Origin: Trichopria drosophilae
Lineage: Eukaryota; Arthropoda; Insecta; Hymenoptera; Diapriidae
DNA length: 64,000 bases
NCBI GenBank assembly: GCA_030407085.1
Contig: CM059585.1
Coordinates: forward strand, 89,046,501-89,110,500
Reading direction: 5' to 3'
Shown: piece after piece, positions 24,206 to 37,322 of the stretch
Numbering within the stretch: position 1 is the first letter of the stretch
How the letters are laid out: every line of letters starts with the position of its first letter
The notes under the pieces: model-generated
Told to the model about the DNA's origin: nothing
Databases searched by the model: none
Seen by the model: only the letters and a program-made list of their open reading frames with translations
Program-made: the position numbers and the translations under genes

Positions 24206-25347
24206 ATAGATGAATTTCTGACTTCAATGGGAACAAATGTTGGAAAACAAAAATTTAAAAATGCAATTTCTGTTCTGAATCAATCCTTCGTTCAGCATAA
24301 ATTAGAGACTTAATTATTAATTATTATTTACTAGTTAAGATGAACGTAAATATCATTATTTAGATTTAATGTAACTATGTCAGTAGATAAATATATAATA
24401 TAATCAATCTAATGGTGACTGACCAAATAGGGTTTTTAATCATTACACATTCCTGAAAATAAACATTTTCAAAACTTTCTTCCCTACTTTTTATTATTGT
24501 TTTCATTATTTTAAATCCTTTCAGAAACTTTTTTAACTAGTGAAATGATGAAATATGTTGTTTGTCATAAGTAATTCAGGAATAGATTTTAATTGCAGTA
24601 TTTTAATTGCAGTATCGATGAATGTACTATACTTCATGACATTCCTGAAAATTATTAAGAAGTTTGGAATAATTACTTAAATTTAGTTTACCTCTTCTCA
24701 TTCAGTGAGACTAACAACCAAATATTATCTAGCTTTCATTTTTTTCGTGTGATTATGTCTTATGATTAAATAATAGTTACTTTGCTACGTAAACTAATGT
24801 AACTAAATCCATATTCTTTTTTCTACTAAAAACTGAACAAGCATATACTGATGAAAAATGATGCAACTAGTTAAGACTTCATATACAGTTAATTACAAGG
24901 GTCTATCGAAAGGAGAAGTCTTTCCACTCTTATTATTTTGTCATCATTTTTTGTGAGATACTTAACGGGAGGGTACACCAACCAAATCAGCTCTACGAAA
25001 TACACCTTGAAAAAATTATTTCTTTAGTAATTTTTGACGAGGAATGCAATAGTGTAAAAATAAAAAGTGGAAAAGTTATGCTTGTCCCGAAAATTTTAGG
25101 GCGAAAAAAAGTTACGTTTTTGAAAAAATGCTTCTACATTTGTCTAAATTAATTTAAAAATTTTTTAAAAATTATGGTGAACGTGAAAATACATTTTATA
25201 AATAATTATGGATGGATTTTAAAAAATTCCATATTTTTCGAAAAAAATTAATTGTTTATGGGACAAAAAAATTTTTGACACTTTTTATTCTAGCGCCACT
25301 GAATTCCACGTCAAAAATTACAACAGAAGTAATTTTTTCAAATTATT
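24206..25347. other. Intron, nothing recognised
   Basis: AT-rich, with no element ends or frames of note. Confidence 0.4.
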
Positions 25348-25762
25348 ACTTCAACCCAGACTAAGTCTGGACGAGGTATTGGATTTGGTCACTTCGGGCA
25401 TAAAAATGATACCCTATAGTTTTTCATCAAATGTCGACGTTTCAGACCCTAAGAGCCCAAATCAACAATAAAAAAATTTGCGTCCGTGATCTTGTACGTA
25501 CGTACGTCCGTACGTCCCGTTTTTTTGTCTCGCGATAACTCGCGAACGGATAAGCGTATTGACATAAATGTTTTTGTAAAATACGCGTCTTGGCATAACT
25601 TAGATCTGGTTAGATTTTGGCGCAGATCCATCCGTCCATTACTAAAAAAAATTAGCCCCAATTAAGTTTCTTCGTAGTTTTTTGCATTTATTTTGAAAAA
25701 TACAAATTTTATTAAAAAATGTTCCTCGGGCGCGGTGATCACCTATGGGCGCATAAGTTCTT
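25348..25762 (+). mobile_element. Family A repeat, truncated copy
   Basis: It starts ACTTCAACCCAGACTAAG and follows the 9.9-kb copy through the TCGACGTTTCAGACCCTAA and AGATCCATCCGTCCATTACT blocks. It then ends with GCGGTGATCACCTATGGGCG, the segment seen inverted at 2600-2640. The minus open frame here (25449-25661) is the same shadow frame seen in the other copies (beginning MGLIFFSNGRMDLRQNL). Confidence 0.75.
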
Positions 25763-25799
25763 TATTCTTTTATTGATGACGAATTTCTATTCTTCCAAA

Positions 25800-26700
25800 G
25801 CAGGTCGAAACCGCACTTTAAAAAAAAAACATAGTTAAATTGACTCGTCACATAGTTGGAATAATAAAGTCAAAACTACTATGAAAAATAGTTAACTTTA
25901 CCACTTTCATAGTCGATTTTACTATAATTTTGTTACACCAACTATCTCCTCATAGTTAAAAAATTAACTAGGTAGAATTATTTAAATAAATATGACAAAT
26001 ATAGTTAAAATAATAATAAATCTATCTAAAAGTAAATCTTTATATTTACTATTATTCATAGTTAAAGTTTGTATTTACTAGTAAAGACTGCCACACCCTG
26101 TGTGTTTTGAAGCCGCCAGGTGGCGATGCGGCGTTCGCAGCTTTCTTTCTTCGAGCCCGTGGCTCCCGTTATTGAAGTGAATTTTTATTTGCTCATAACA
26201 AGACCGTCGCACGTCAAGATATGATAATACATAATGCATGTCGTATATGAACGTGTATCTATAGACTAGTTACACGACATTGAAATTTGTATGTATAATG
26301 GCACTGCATAATACATTTTTTAACTGGCTGGAGTGTGACATTCACAAACTTAACGCAGTATTGATTTTTTGTTTTCCTCTTTGAGTTGTTGTCTTAAACA
26401 AAGAACGATGGGAGAACAGTGGACTTTTCATATGCTATGATATATATAGTTTACAAATATTTGTAAAAAATAAATATTGACTCCTTTCCCTATTTTTTAT
26501 GATAATTTTTCATACAATTTCTCTCAGTGAAGGTAGTAATTTTCTGGAATGACTATTTCAAAATAGTCAATGGCATAACTTTACTATTTCAGAATAGTTA
26601 TTTTAACTATTACCATACATAGACCTCTTTTCACCTTATGAATCATAGTGAAAAAATTGTCATTTCAATTACTTTTTTTCCTGAGTGCGTATCAAAGGTT
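25800..26700. other. Unresolved MITE-like region
   Basis: Many TAGTTAA/TTAACTA words form small hairpins (25830-26080 and 26540-26660). ATTTCTCTCAGTG, identical to the right end of the 23379-23889 element, ends at 26528. I could not find a matching left end, so limits are uncertain. Confidence 0.3.
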
Positions 26701-27198
26701 TTTAATCAATAATTCGGGAAGATGATACTCGCGAACATAATCTAATAAGTCAAACCAGCGATTAATTGAAAGTTAGACGTAATTCGTAGCTGAACCGTTC
26801 GTAGTGGCAAATTTTTATATCAATATAATCTATGTTAATAACAAATAATAACATTTTATATACGTTTTTGTAGATACGTATAGTACTATGAATGAATAAC
26901 TGATAAGTCATAGACTAACCACTTTAAATTTATTCGCAATGGCTTATGCGATTAGAACAATTGTTATAAAAGCCAGACAAATATTTGGAAAACTCATTAC
27001 GTTATTAAAACAACTCAAACAGCTTAACGAAGCAAAATGACCTTCTAGTGACCAAAAACCATTCGCAGGAACATTCCATAATACCTCCAGTCAATTAAAA
27101 CCCTAACAATACTAAAATAACTTAATGAATCGTAGGTAATTGAAGGAACGACTAATTCCCTGGGCTTACTAATATTTCTATCTCCTCGATTGTTTCAG
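26701..27198. other. Intron end
   Basis: Unique-looking intronic sequence leading to a good acceptor (TCGATTGTTTCAG, AG at 27197-27198). Confidence 0.55.
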
Positions 27199-27427
27199 GA
27201 AATGGGTCAACATCTGGATTTAGTGACGTCGCTCGGGGTTAATGTTGGTCAATTGGGCTGGCAAAGTTTCGACGTGACGAGGGCTATCAGTATTTGGTAT
27301 CAGACGAGTTCTAGTAAATACAAACTAACGCTTTTAGTGGACTGTACGGGCTGCGGAATGCACGTACACGTCTCCACCTTTAGCGGCCATTCGTCCCACG
27401 TCGTGGATTCATCTTTGAACAGTAAAA
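27199..27427 (+). CDS. Actbeta: Activin-beta exon: prodomain part 2
   Basis: This 229-bp exon runs from AG at 27197-27198 in phase 0 to a consensus GTGAGT donor (27428) in phase 1. Its 76 codons include GWQSFDVTRAISIWY, the strongly conserved Gly-Trp / Phe-Asp-Val-Thr pattern of TGF-beta prodomains (commonly GW..hDVT..h..W). It continues with LTLLVDCTGC and a His/Ser-rich tail. Three cysteines lie in the prodomain. The donor was chosen over an earlier GT at 27422 because it is the better consensus and gives the exact phase needed by the next exon. Confidence 0.85.
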
Positions 27428-29904
27428 GTGAGTTACTATTTTTAACTTTGTTATTAACCCATTAATGATCAACTTAACCAGTTTTTGGTACATTCACTTT
27501 TCGTTGACCTAAAGTATATGCTCTCAGAATTTTAAATTTCATTGATATTTATTGTACCGTTTGTGTCATAGACGTTATTTTGCAAACCGCTTATTGTCCA
27601 TTGGCCTTTCTCAATTTATAAATTAGTTTTATATTTAATAATAAGTTTGACGAAATTAGCTGATGTTGGACCCGACCTAAGCAGAAAAAATTAATTGAAA
27701 CAATTTTTTTTTTATTATTTCACGTAACGTTATTTAATGTTTACTGATTCTAAATAATTATCGACAATAAGATACAAACCAAAAAAATATTGATTTTGAT
27801 TTTAAAAAATTGTGAAAATACCGTTATGAAAAATTGTCTCTCTAAATTTCTTGGAGTGAAAGTTTTTTACTCTATTGAGAGTGACATTTCACTCTTCTAT
27901 GAGTAGTTTTTTATTCTTTCAAAAGAACTTTAGATTGAAGTCCCACCAATATTTTCTAATAAATTATAATACTGAATGCATTTCAAAATTTCGTTAATTT
28001 CGTCATTAACAGGTAGAAGTAAATCAGTTCAATACTGGATCATTACGTATGTACAATTCTGCAGTGAATGGTCCTATATCTTTTAAAGACATATACATAT
28101 GCAGACTAAACGATGACACTTGTAAAATTCGTAGCAGAACCTCGGTAACTTGAAAACATCATAAAAGAACAAGTTTATTTATTTCACTCCGTTCTACCGC
28201 AGTGACCTTCTGCACCGAGCGAAAAATATTCAGAAAAGTTTCGGGTAAATTGTTTTGTTTTCTATGCCACTACTAAAGACCTAGTCCTTGTGGACGACTA
28301 AGGGCACTTCTATATGTCTTAGCGAAACACGTAGTAGTAATTAAATATTATATCAAAATCCTTTGGAATTGCAAATTGGATTTGTTCTGAAGTTAAAAAA
28401 ATTGTAGAGAATTTCTTAAACTTATTTAATCTCTTATTTTGAAACAAATATCAGTTATTTTATTGCAAACATCATGGAGATCATATCGATTGTATTAACA
28501 CATTAACGCCGGAAATGAGAGTTTTGTCACTTCAATTTCAATCAAGTATTTTGCATCCAAATGGAATTTAAAAAAGTTGGTACATAAACTAGTATTTTCA
28601 AGGTCGCTATTCAAGATTCTGATGTCAAAACTAGTTTCAGCAGTCAGGAATTTCATATAAATATAAATTTTTTAGTGATCATAAACTAATAATGACATCA
28701 ATAGAGGGCATAGTTAGTTTCTGCGTAAGACAGATTAAATAATATAAGTTTTTAAGTAAGTGGACTGAAAACATATCAATTTGTTAAATACACCTATTAT
28801 AGAGTGTCAAATATAAAAGTTAGATAAATGATGCAGACGTAGTTAATTTTAATATATATATAAATTCAAATTGATGATTAGCAAACTTTTTCCACGTAAG
28901 CTAAACTAATGTCTACATGTCTAACTATATTCCTGGTTATTATAACTACTAAAGGACAGTTGTCGCAATTAACAAAATCCACTAATAGTTTTACTACACA
29001 GACTAGTTGAAAACTATAAATTCATTTTCTATAAAATCTTAATTCTATTTTATTAAAAAAAAACTAACTTTATAATCGTATAGCAAATATTAGCAATGAT
29101 TCTAATTGCTGGGAATAAACAGACTTTTCATTTTGATCACATGCAATCGCAGATTCGAAGGCAATATTGGGAAAGCGAATAGGCAAATAACCAAAAAAGC
29201 TGCGAGTGCTTTATTGAAAGTTAGGAGAAATAATTTCAACGACCTTTACGCTGCGGAATGAACGTCGAATCGATTTCTAGAAAAACTGGACATTCATTTA
29301 TCGACCTTTTAGATTCTGTTAGTTCGGTCCATGTACGCACAAAACTGAAAGTAACAATAACATTAGAGTGCCGAACAGAAAAAGCATTGATTACTCGATA
29401 TCGGAGGAAGTACGTAAAAAATGTCCCTGCCAACCAGCGCGAAGGAAAAAGATATCGAATTACGGTCTTATAAAAAGTTCTGCAAAAGATGTGTTGGAAT
29501 TAAAATCGATTAATTGTACGGTATTAACTGATTCATATACTGGAAATAGATTTAGTATTTACTTTATTAAATGTAATACTATATTAAATGTAATACTATA
29601 TTATTATTAAATTTCTATTATCATTTTAAATTATAAATTAAAATAATATAATATTTAATAATAAAAAAAATTATCGGAGAACATTTTTATTTATAGTGTT
29701 TTAACAATTAGTGAATACTATAATTGGTACCAAATTGCAAACAATAATCGATAATAAAGTAAACTAACTAAACAAGCAAACTTTGCTCGTTCGGGAATCA
29801 AAGCAGAATTGTACATGCATATAATATAAAATTTGAATGTTATTATGATATAAATGATATTATTCGGAATTAAAAATAAGTGGATAAATTATTTTATGAT
29901 TTAG
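27428..29904. other. 2.5-kb intron of Activin-beta
   Basis: A GAGTGAAA-rich inverted piece at 27836-27935 is related to the centre of the foldback at 1.7-2.0 kb. Open frames at 29236-29610 (both strands, up to 80 codons) are not recognised. The acceptor is AG at 29903-29904 (TTATGATTTAG). Confidence 0.55.
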
Positions 29905-30082
29905 CTGTTCAAGATCCGCACAGACCGTTTTTGGCAGTAAGGACGGACCCAACGGCTGTGAAACGAGTTAGGAGGCGAGCCATCGAATGCAACGGTTCTG
30001 TTAAAGGGCAGTGTTGCAAACAAAGGTTCTACGTGAGCTTTTCCCAGCTTGGTTGGGACGACTGGATAATTGCTCCACAAGG
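29905..30082 (+). CDS. Actbeta: Activin-beta exon: furin site and N-part of ligand
   Basis: This 178-bp exon enters in phase 1 (A plus CT gives Thr) and leaves in phase 2 before GTAAGT (30083). It reads [12 protein letters not shown], then a basic cleavage site KRVRRR that fits the furin consensus R-X-R-R. The ligand start follows: CNGSV, QCC, then [19 protein letters not shown]. The pair of adjacent cysteines followed by a V-F-x-x-x-G-W-D/N-D-W-I-I-A-P motif is diagnostic of activin/inhibin-beta chains. One N-glycosylation sequon (NGS) lies just inside the mature chain. The first residues read in the upstream open frame (DLA) are intronic. Confidence 0.95.
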
Positions 30083-30894
30083 GTAAGTTGAATTAAATGC
30101 ACACATTAAATCCTCAATTATTTGCGTGCTATTTATAGTTCAACCATTTATACATCGAAGAACTATTATACCGATATATCGTGTACTCGTAACGCTTAAA
30201 TACTTTCACTACTTTCTAGAATAATATTAGTTTCTCTATTTTACGTAACCATTACAAATTGAGCAAAACCGTTGTAATTGTAGTATATAGTAAAGTTTTA
30301 CATAAAACAGTCATTGAAAACTGAAAATATATTCAATTTGTATAACAGGTAAGGATTTATAGATTCGACAAAATGACAGTGTCTGTAAACGTGAACAATT
30401 TTTCTTTCGAAATTAAACTTTTATGGTTAGACCAGATTTGTAAACAATCGCGGTAGCATGTCCAGTCCAATCAGCTGAGTGTAGGACGCCATATTGGGAG
30501 GTCGAGAGATATTCGAGATTCTCGAATCGAGCGAAAGTCGGGAAGTTACAGGTGCTTGTCGCACTCATGTTAAACAATATTATCTGTCTCAATGTTTCTT
30601 GTCTTGATAGATTTACGCCCGAATTCATGATTTTTTTAATAGGAGTTCTACCTATATTATGGAAGCGGTTTCTAGCCCGATCATAAAAGTCCAGGATAAT
30701 TTGAGGCAAATTCTCATCACCATAATGATGCTTTCTTCTCGGTTTCGTTTTAAAAATCATCCTCATCATCGGATATTACAATTCTTTATATCTATATTCA
30801 TAAATATTCATGAACATCTATCCCAAGATTGTAAGTAATTGATTCTAAGTAAAATTTGATTCTAATTGAAAAAAAAAAACTTAAAATACCACAA
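30083..30894. other. Start of 15.9-kb intron
   Basis: A minus-strand frame at 30413-30769 (118 codons) runs through slightly GC-richer DNA. It has no motif I recognise and may be part of an old insertion. Confidence 0.4.
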
Positions 30895-31035
30895 TTTTCC
30901 TGGGTTTGACCTTGAAGATGACCTTGTCGCCAAATTTCACTGCGATGTTTGTAATCAGAGCATCAAAATACGTCGGAAATGGTACGTTAAAAAAAATCAG
31001 ACCTGTGGACTTTTCGGAAGTATGATCCCAGTTAT
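30895..31035. mobile_element. Family C end fragment
   Basis: GACCTTGAAGATGACCTTGT, CGCCAAATTTCAC, AATCAGAGCATCAAAATACG and CTTTTCGGAAGTATGATCCC match the right arm of the foldback at 54012-54954. It is one arm without its partner. The antisense open frame 30881-31093 is its shadow. Confidence 0.65.
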
Positions 31036-34000
31036 GCCAACAGAGTGTGGACGATATCAATTGATACACTTTTAAGTTCGAGTTACAATACAAAGTTTAG
31101 AACTGGAAATACCTCGTGATTCGTTTGCGTTTGACATTGGCATATGTTTTGGTTGTTTAAAACAGGATATTTAAATATCAAGAAATTGTAAACAGAATAA
31201 CATTATGGTTTTGTTTTCTACTTTTTATTTAACACTTTGTCATTGTAAAATTTTAACGACAACATCCACTTAAAGTAGTTAAATAAACAATGTCATAAGA
31301 GGTAAAGCCTGTCACCTAGAATATCAATAAACGATTCTTTTTATTACATTTTATTGACAACTTTGTCGAAATAGTATAACAGAGGTTGCTTCAGCTTTTC
31401 ACACAAAAAAATCTATTGAATTTTAACTTTATTTCAACGTTAGTAAGTTACATTATTCAGTCCACAAATTCAGACTTTGGACTAAATAACTCCATCTAAC
31501 ACTGGCTTTTATTATTATCTCATTTTAACTCTTTTATTTATTGATAAGTTTTTTATATATGTACATTTCAACAGCAATAATTGTTTGATATATTTGATTC
31601 GTTGTCTGGACCCTGATGTTACATGTATACGAACAAGAGCACGTACAGAATTATTCTTTTGTATTTTACCCTTTCGGTTTTGACATGATTGATGGACATT
31701 TTAATGAATTGTCTGGGGATTTTTGTTTACCCGAATGATCAAATTCTATACATTGATCAACGGTGCGGTATGGGTTGAAATAAAAAGATTTGGGTTTCAT
31801 GTAACGCACATTGTAACCTCGCGTTGTAATACGCGAATTGGCAGCTCGACGATCGATCGCACCCGGAAACCAGAGACGAATTTCAGCGATTTCCGGTCGC
31901 CCTGTAACACGATGTAACGTGATTCCTTTGCGGCGATACGACGATTCAAAACAAATAAATCTCGAATAAAAACCACGTCGATAGATAGTTAATACGCGAT
32001 GTCCTGTTAAATGAAAATATTATGGTCTGGAATTAATCAAAACATTTCCCATTCATTTGTTTTCACGTAAAGGACTTCGTACATACGTGAATTGCAAATG
32101 CAATATTCATGTTCATGTTCAGAGAATCACCATACTTTTTGGGCGTTGAAAAATTATTACATACCCACTTTTTCGGGAACAAGGGATTATCGGCGGCTTA
32201 TGCAATCTAAAAGTCGACAAAAGTAATGATCGTGGACATCTAGAAAAAAAGCAGGGTAATTAACGAAAAATATCAACGCAAGATATGTCACGTTTGCTGA
32301 CCGAAAACCAAGCACAAAAACGTAAGCTCATTGATGATTCAACAGCTAGTTTGGCCTTTATTCGAGTTAACTTCGTTTAAAGTCTTATGGTGATTGATGA
32401 GATATGCGTTCACTACCTGAGTCTATTACCTATCCTTCTTGAGTTCAGTAACCCACTAAGCATCTAGTGCCTTCAGTTTGTGTGAACCGCATGATATAAT
32501 TTTTATAGATTACCCGCAGGCGGGAAGAACATTCCCTTAAGTTGTGTACTGCATTATTGGAATAAATAAATGATTATATGCAGGAGAAGAAAGTTACCTA
32601 GTTTACACACCATCTTGAAAGTCATGTCCGAATTATGCAATTACTATTCGGAATAGTTACTACCGCTGTTGCTAGCCTCTTGTTTAAATCTTGCAAGCTT
32701 CTCGATACTCTTTAGTTGAATCCAAACGCCTCTACATTCAAATTATAGTAATTACAGTCCAGAATGTTCCTTTTCCAGTTCCCCTCGAACTCGATTAAAA
32801 TCCACGCTCCCTCTTTCTGTTTCTTCCCCTCTGTATGTTTTAAAATACTTGTGATGGCTCCTGGGAATCAGATTTAAATTGAATTGGGTAGTTACTGCTG
32901 ACACTACATGATCAACTAAACTCTGAAGTGACTGGCTGAATACCTAATGCATTTTTTAATAAAAATTGATGACTGTTAACTGAGTTCTGATGAATTTTTA
33001 TATCCCGAGAGGAGTATGGACTAATGACGTATCTTTCCTTACACTTATCAATTCTGGAGAATGCATTTGGTATTAATGAGAGACTCTGCTTGCGCCTATA
33101 CTCGATCGATAATGAACGGTTTTCAAGAATTCTATGTAGAAATAGAATTATTTTATCAAGGTTTCTGCAAATGCCTTATTTAGAACGATAGAATCGTTCT
33201 GGACTCGGACTTTGTGTTTGTTCTGATGTTTATTGTTACCTGAACACAACGAATCCTTAATTAGTCCTATGTCAGAGAAACAAAAAATGCCTTTGAAAAA
33301 CTAGTGACTTAAAAACCGCAGACTGGATTTTCTTAGAATGTAAGCATCATAATAAGAATTACCATGGTATAATAATAACAATAATGGTCTTCTTATACCG
33401 TGGGAACTACGGAGATCGAATGAACTGTCTACACACTAGTACTAATTGCAAAAAAAAAAAGATTTTACGAGGTAAGATGGTTCATCATCACCTTAATCCA
33501 TTTTTTTCGATATAAGTCGTTGACATCGTAGACTGAACACTAGAGGGATTCAATACACTACCATTTACTTTCGTGGAATTAGAGATGCTTCAAAAACTTA
33601 TACAGGAATTCGGTACCCAGGATGGCATCGTTATTTTGATTAAGAATGAACAAAATGAGGACTTTGAAAATTATGTAAAATGCATCTAGTAAGTCATTAT
33701 TGGTTGTTAGTAGATGTTTATCTTCTTTAGGATCCACTTTTTTTTTGTAGTTGTAGAGCCCCTGAGATTAACATCATGGTTATGAACGTGTTTTGGAACC
33801 TGAACCGGAACACTCGTGCTTCATCAAACATCGTTATTCGTCTGTTTTTCAAGTTTTGTTTACTACCTGACTTGGTACCTTCTTATTCGGCTACGAATAA
33901 AACCCACTGGCATACCATTTTCTTCTATTATTTCATTATCTTCACGATATAGTTATCCTTATATTCTTATTGATAGGTTTATATCTCTCAATTATTATTA

Positions 34001-35454
34001 GTTTCTTATTCCTGTATTACACGTATAAGATGAGGTAACTATTTCTAAAAACTAAAAAGGTATTATTACATAGAAGTATCCAGTTGAGAGTTTATTCCTC
34101 GGTTGACGAATTCTTAGTAAGGTACAGAAATGCTTATTTCAAATATAAAAAAATCTACAAAAATTTAAAGATGTTTAATAATTGTCCTGTCAAGTGATGA
34201 TGATGACTTGAATAAAATCGTGTAAGATGAAAACCAAGAACGACGATATACTATGGGCATGATTACAATGGCCAATAATACATGTATTAAATGCCTAATT
34301 TGAACACGAAACAAAACCATATATTACACGCTATTATTAAAAAAAACAGTACTGGATTTTCTACGGATTGCAACAAAATTATTGGCTATATGAGTTTATT
34401 TCAAGCATGTTTCATGAAAAATGTCGTAAGCGCCTCATTGCGTGTCTGCTTTTTTCCAACATCGATTGGATGAAACTCGTTAATAACTTGCAAAATGGAT
34501 AAACTTTTTTACTGGTACAAGTATCCGTTTTTCGCTCAGATATGCTTTGTGACATCCCTTTGTTTCTTTACACCATGATTATGCTATATACAACTAATGT
34601 TGCACCCAAGGACTATTAAGTAGTTTTTGAAAGGTAGTTTCTAATCGTGGTGAAAGGATTATTTCTTTTACGAAAACCACAATTTGGAATATCATATTGA
34701 CAATACGGATTTATATCTCTGCGTTGAGATCTTTTCTCTTTAACAATATTGGCCTTTTTCAATGGCCTCAATGGACTTACATGTCTCTCTTTCGACTAAT
34801 AATATTTTAAATAAAATATAAGTTATCGCTTTCTGGAATGTTACTCCCTAATTCAAAACATTAATTTCCATGATCGAATTTTAGGAAGCTGTTGAAGGCG
34901 ATAATATATTATTATCGATGAAAATTCTTCAAGCCATTTTACATTCTACTTTGACATTATTACTTTGTCGCATCTTTCTTCTTTATTCTTCGAACTCAAG
35001 ATGCAAAAACAGTTTCAATTTTATAATATAAGATCTAAGTTTTATCTTGAATTGATCAATTCCTTTCTCTCTTGTTGGTATTAGTACAAAAATATTCATT
35101 TTAACAAGTACTACATATAGCTGATTTTATTCCTAAACTGTCCCCTTCACAAGAAATTCATTTACTGTATTGCAATGAAAGTAATGAAAATTTGGCATCG
35201 AAAATTTGATTTTTAAAAGGAAAAAAATAATCTGACAAAAGTGGAGCGGGAAATGATTTTTTTACTTTTACTATTGTTTACTCTACTATATCCCTCGTTC
35301 TATTTATCAATGTAAGGCTATTTTTTCATCTAATTCGAGGAACGGGGCAGTGGCTGATTGAGCGAACAATTGCATGAGAAGATGCCCAATATCTAATTCA
35401 ATTCCAACGCAGTTTTTCTGTTTTTCTTTTCAGGCTATTATTTGTGTGGTCTTT
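31036..35454. other. Intron, no gene recognised
   Basis: There is a slightly CpG-richer patch at 31780-31990 with a 64-codon frame and no homology I can see. The remainder is AT-rich, and the short frames at 33816-34001 and 34291-34473 are unconvincing. Confidence 0.4.
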
Positions 35455-35640
35455 TACTTCGACCCAGACTATTGGTCTAGCGGATTATTAAGTTTGGTCA
35501 GTTCCCGACAAAAAATTGCCCTAGAGTTTTCTTATGAAATTTCCACATTTCAGGCGCTGAAGAACCCAAAACAGGAATCAAAAAATTGGCATCTTTTATG
35601 TTGTACGCCTGTCCGTCTATCCGTGTGTATGTGTGCAAAA
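35455..35640 (+). mobile_element. Divergent family A terminus
   Basis: TACTTCGACCCAGACTATTG, AAGTTTGGTCAGTTC, CCCTAGAGTTTTC and TTTCCACATTTCAGGC keep the order of the family A start (ACTTCGACCCAGACTAAGTC, TTTGGTCACTTCGG, CCCTATAGTTTTTC, GTCGACGTTTCAGACC) but are strongly diverged. The C-terminal part of the minus frame 35498-35923 is translated from this repeat. Confidence 0.6.
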
Positions 35641-36392
35641 TTTTGTCGAATTTGTCGATTTCTGTTAAATGAAACAATATTCCTGAATTCTGTAGATGAG
35701 AAATAATTTTCTTTATAAATGCATGTAAAATCGACATTCGAGGAACATAAATTAAATTACTGTTTGTATGCAAAAAGTAAACTTTCATGCAACTAATCGT
35801 TGACTTGCCGTTTTTATCCTTATCAAGATCCAAATACAAATGGACCTTCTCTGAATGCGCTACGAATGCAACATTTCTAAAATAAATTGCATTCCATGGA
35901 GCGTTGAATACTTTACGAGCCATTCATAAATTGTCTTTTTTTATGAATGCCTCATTGACGGTTTTGTTTCCAATCTCAATTTTCAAAACATTATTAAACT
36001 CAGCCATGGATCGCACTAGCGTTAACTCGCTATTCAAAACGTCTTAATGGGTGTGCATTTCGGGTTTCGGCGTTTAACGAATATCCATGTCAGTAATCTT
36101 GTCTATAATTTCTATCGAAAAAATCAGTGATATAAGCAAACAACTCGTAAATAGAATTCTTTCTGCGACATTTGTCGGGTCTTGGATTAGGAATTCTTAG
36201 AATATTTGATGAAATGTTAAATAGCGACCACCCAGGCTTGCTAAATCGCATAAATCGTACAGCTGTCCACGCAGCACCAACTAAATTACATATCAAGAAA
36301 AATATGTAGTAACCAATTGAATACGTAACTTCTGTGTACCTTTCAGGTATTACTATAAAGTGGGGTAGTAAGAAACTGGTGTTCCGAAACAT
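35641..36392 (-). pseudogene. Unrecognised broken protein-coding remnant
   Basis: Two minus-strand frames follow one another. 36392 to 36090 gives 100 codons and includes one hydrophobic, membrane-like stretch (GYYIFFLICNLVGAAW). After stops and probable frame changes near 36000-36050, a second frame beginning MAEFNNVLKIEIGNKTVNEA near 36010 continues past a stop at about 35926 into MARKVFNAPWNAIYF and then into the family A repeat. The composition is more protein-like than that of surrounding shadow frames. I do not recognise the family. It may be cargo of a mobile element or a captured gene. Confidence 0.35.
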
Positions 36393-36522
36393 TTGAAATT
36401 TCAGTTAAATTTTGTCCCTTGTGAAACACAATTTGGAACGAATTCGATGGGAAACCCGACATTATATTGGACCTGCTGGCTTTTACTGAACAGTTCAGTC
36501 TTTATTGTAAAAATGTCTGTAT

Positions 36523-37322
36523 TGGGTAAACCTTCGGAAGAGGCACCTCCTCATAAAAAAATTTGTTTGTACCCTATTCCAACGTCTTTTTGCCTCCTGA
36601 TTACGAATATGACAACAAAAATTGCGGGCCGGACGTATTAAAGCTGCTATTTTTAAAAAATAGCCAAAAATCGCGTTTTTTTTAGTTTTTTGCATTTATT
36701 TTCAAAAATACGCATCTGGAAGAAAAATGTTTCAAATAAAAGTTGTAGAGCGCAAAATTCTCGACAAAAAAGATTTTATACATTTTTTCCGTAATTGCAA
36801 CAGTAAGCCCGTAAATAAGGGTTGAATGTTCCCATGATGCGTTTCTACCGGGTACTAGGTAGATATAATTTCCGAACCGATTGTGAATCTAAGGGGTGCT
36901 TGCGTGCGGGGGGGCTCCGCCCCCCCCCCCAGACCCCCCTTTTATACTAACCTAACCTCCAACCACACTGGTGTGGGTGAGAATTAATACCATGTGCTAT
37001 GTGAATGGTCAGAGATTAGGTTTGTAGTAAATAACGTACTAATGTAGGACGTGGGTTTGATAATCACCGACAATTACGGAAAAAATGTATAAAATCTTTT
37101 TTGTCGCTAATTTTGCGCTCTACAACTTTTATTTGAAATATTTTTCTGTCAGATTCGTATTTTTGAAAATAAATGCAAAAAACTAAAAAAAAGCGATTTT
37201 TGGCTATTTTTTAAAAATAACAGCTTAAATACGTCCGACCCGCAATTTTTGTTGTCATATTCGTAATCAGGAGGAATTTAAATTTTTTTTGCGAGAAGGT
37301 GTCTTTTCCGAAGGTTTACCAG
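36523..37322. mobile_element. Family C foldback, 0.8 kb, G-rich centre
   Basis: The left arm from GGTAAACCTTCGGAAGAGG (36523) through ATTACGAATATGACAACAAA and AGAGCGCAAAATTCT (36760) is inverted in the right arm (AGAATTTTGCGCTCT-like at 37110, TTGTTGTCATATTCGTAATC at 37250, CCGAAGGTTTACC ending 37322). The centre holds GGTGCTTGCGTGC followed by G7 and C11-12 runs (about 36905-36930) and an ACTAACCTAACC word. The same centre pieces recur, inverted, at 39775-39845 and in part at 54390-54450. Confidence 0.75.

Noticed and set aside
29905..30082. BMP/Dpp-type ligand
   Set aside because: Nine cysteines with the QCC start, the GWDDWIIAP motif and a C-terminal ECGCP fit activin/inhibin-beta, not the seven-cysteine BMP pattern.
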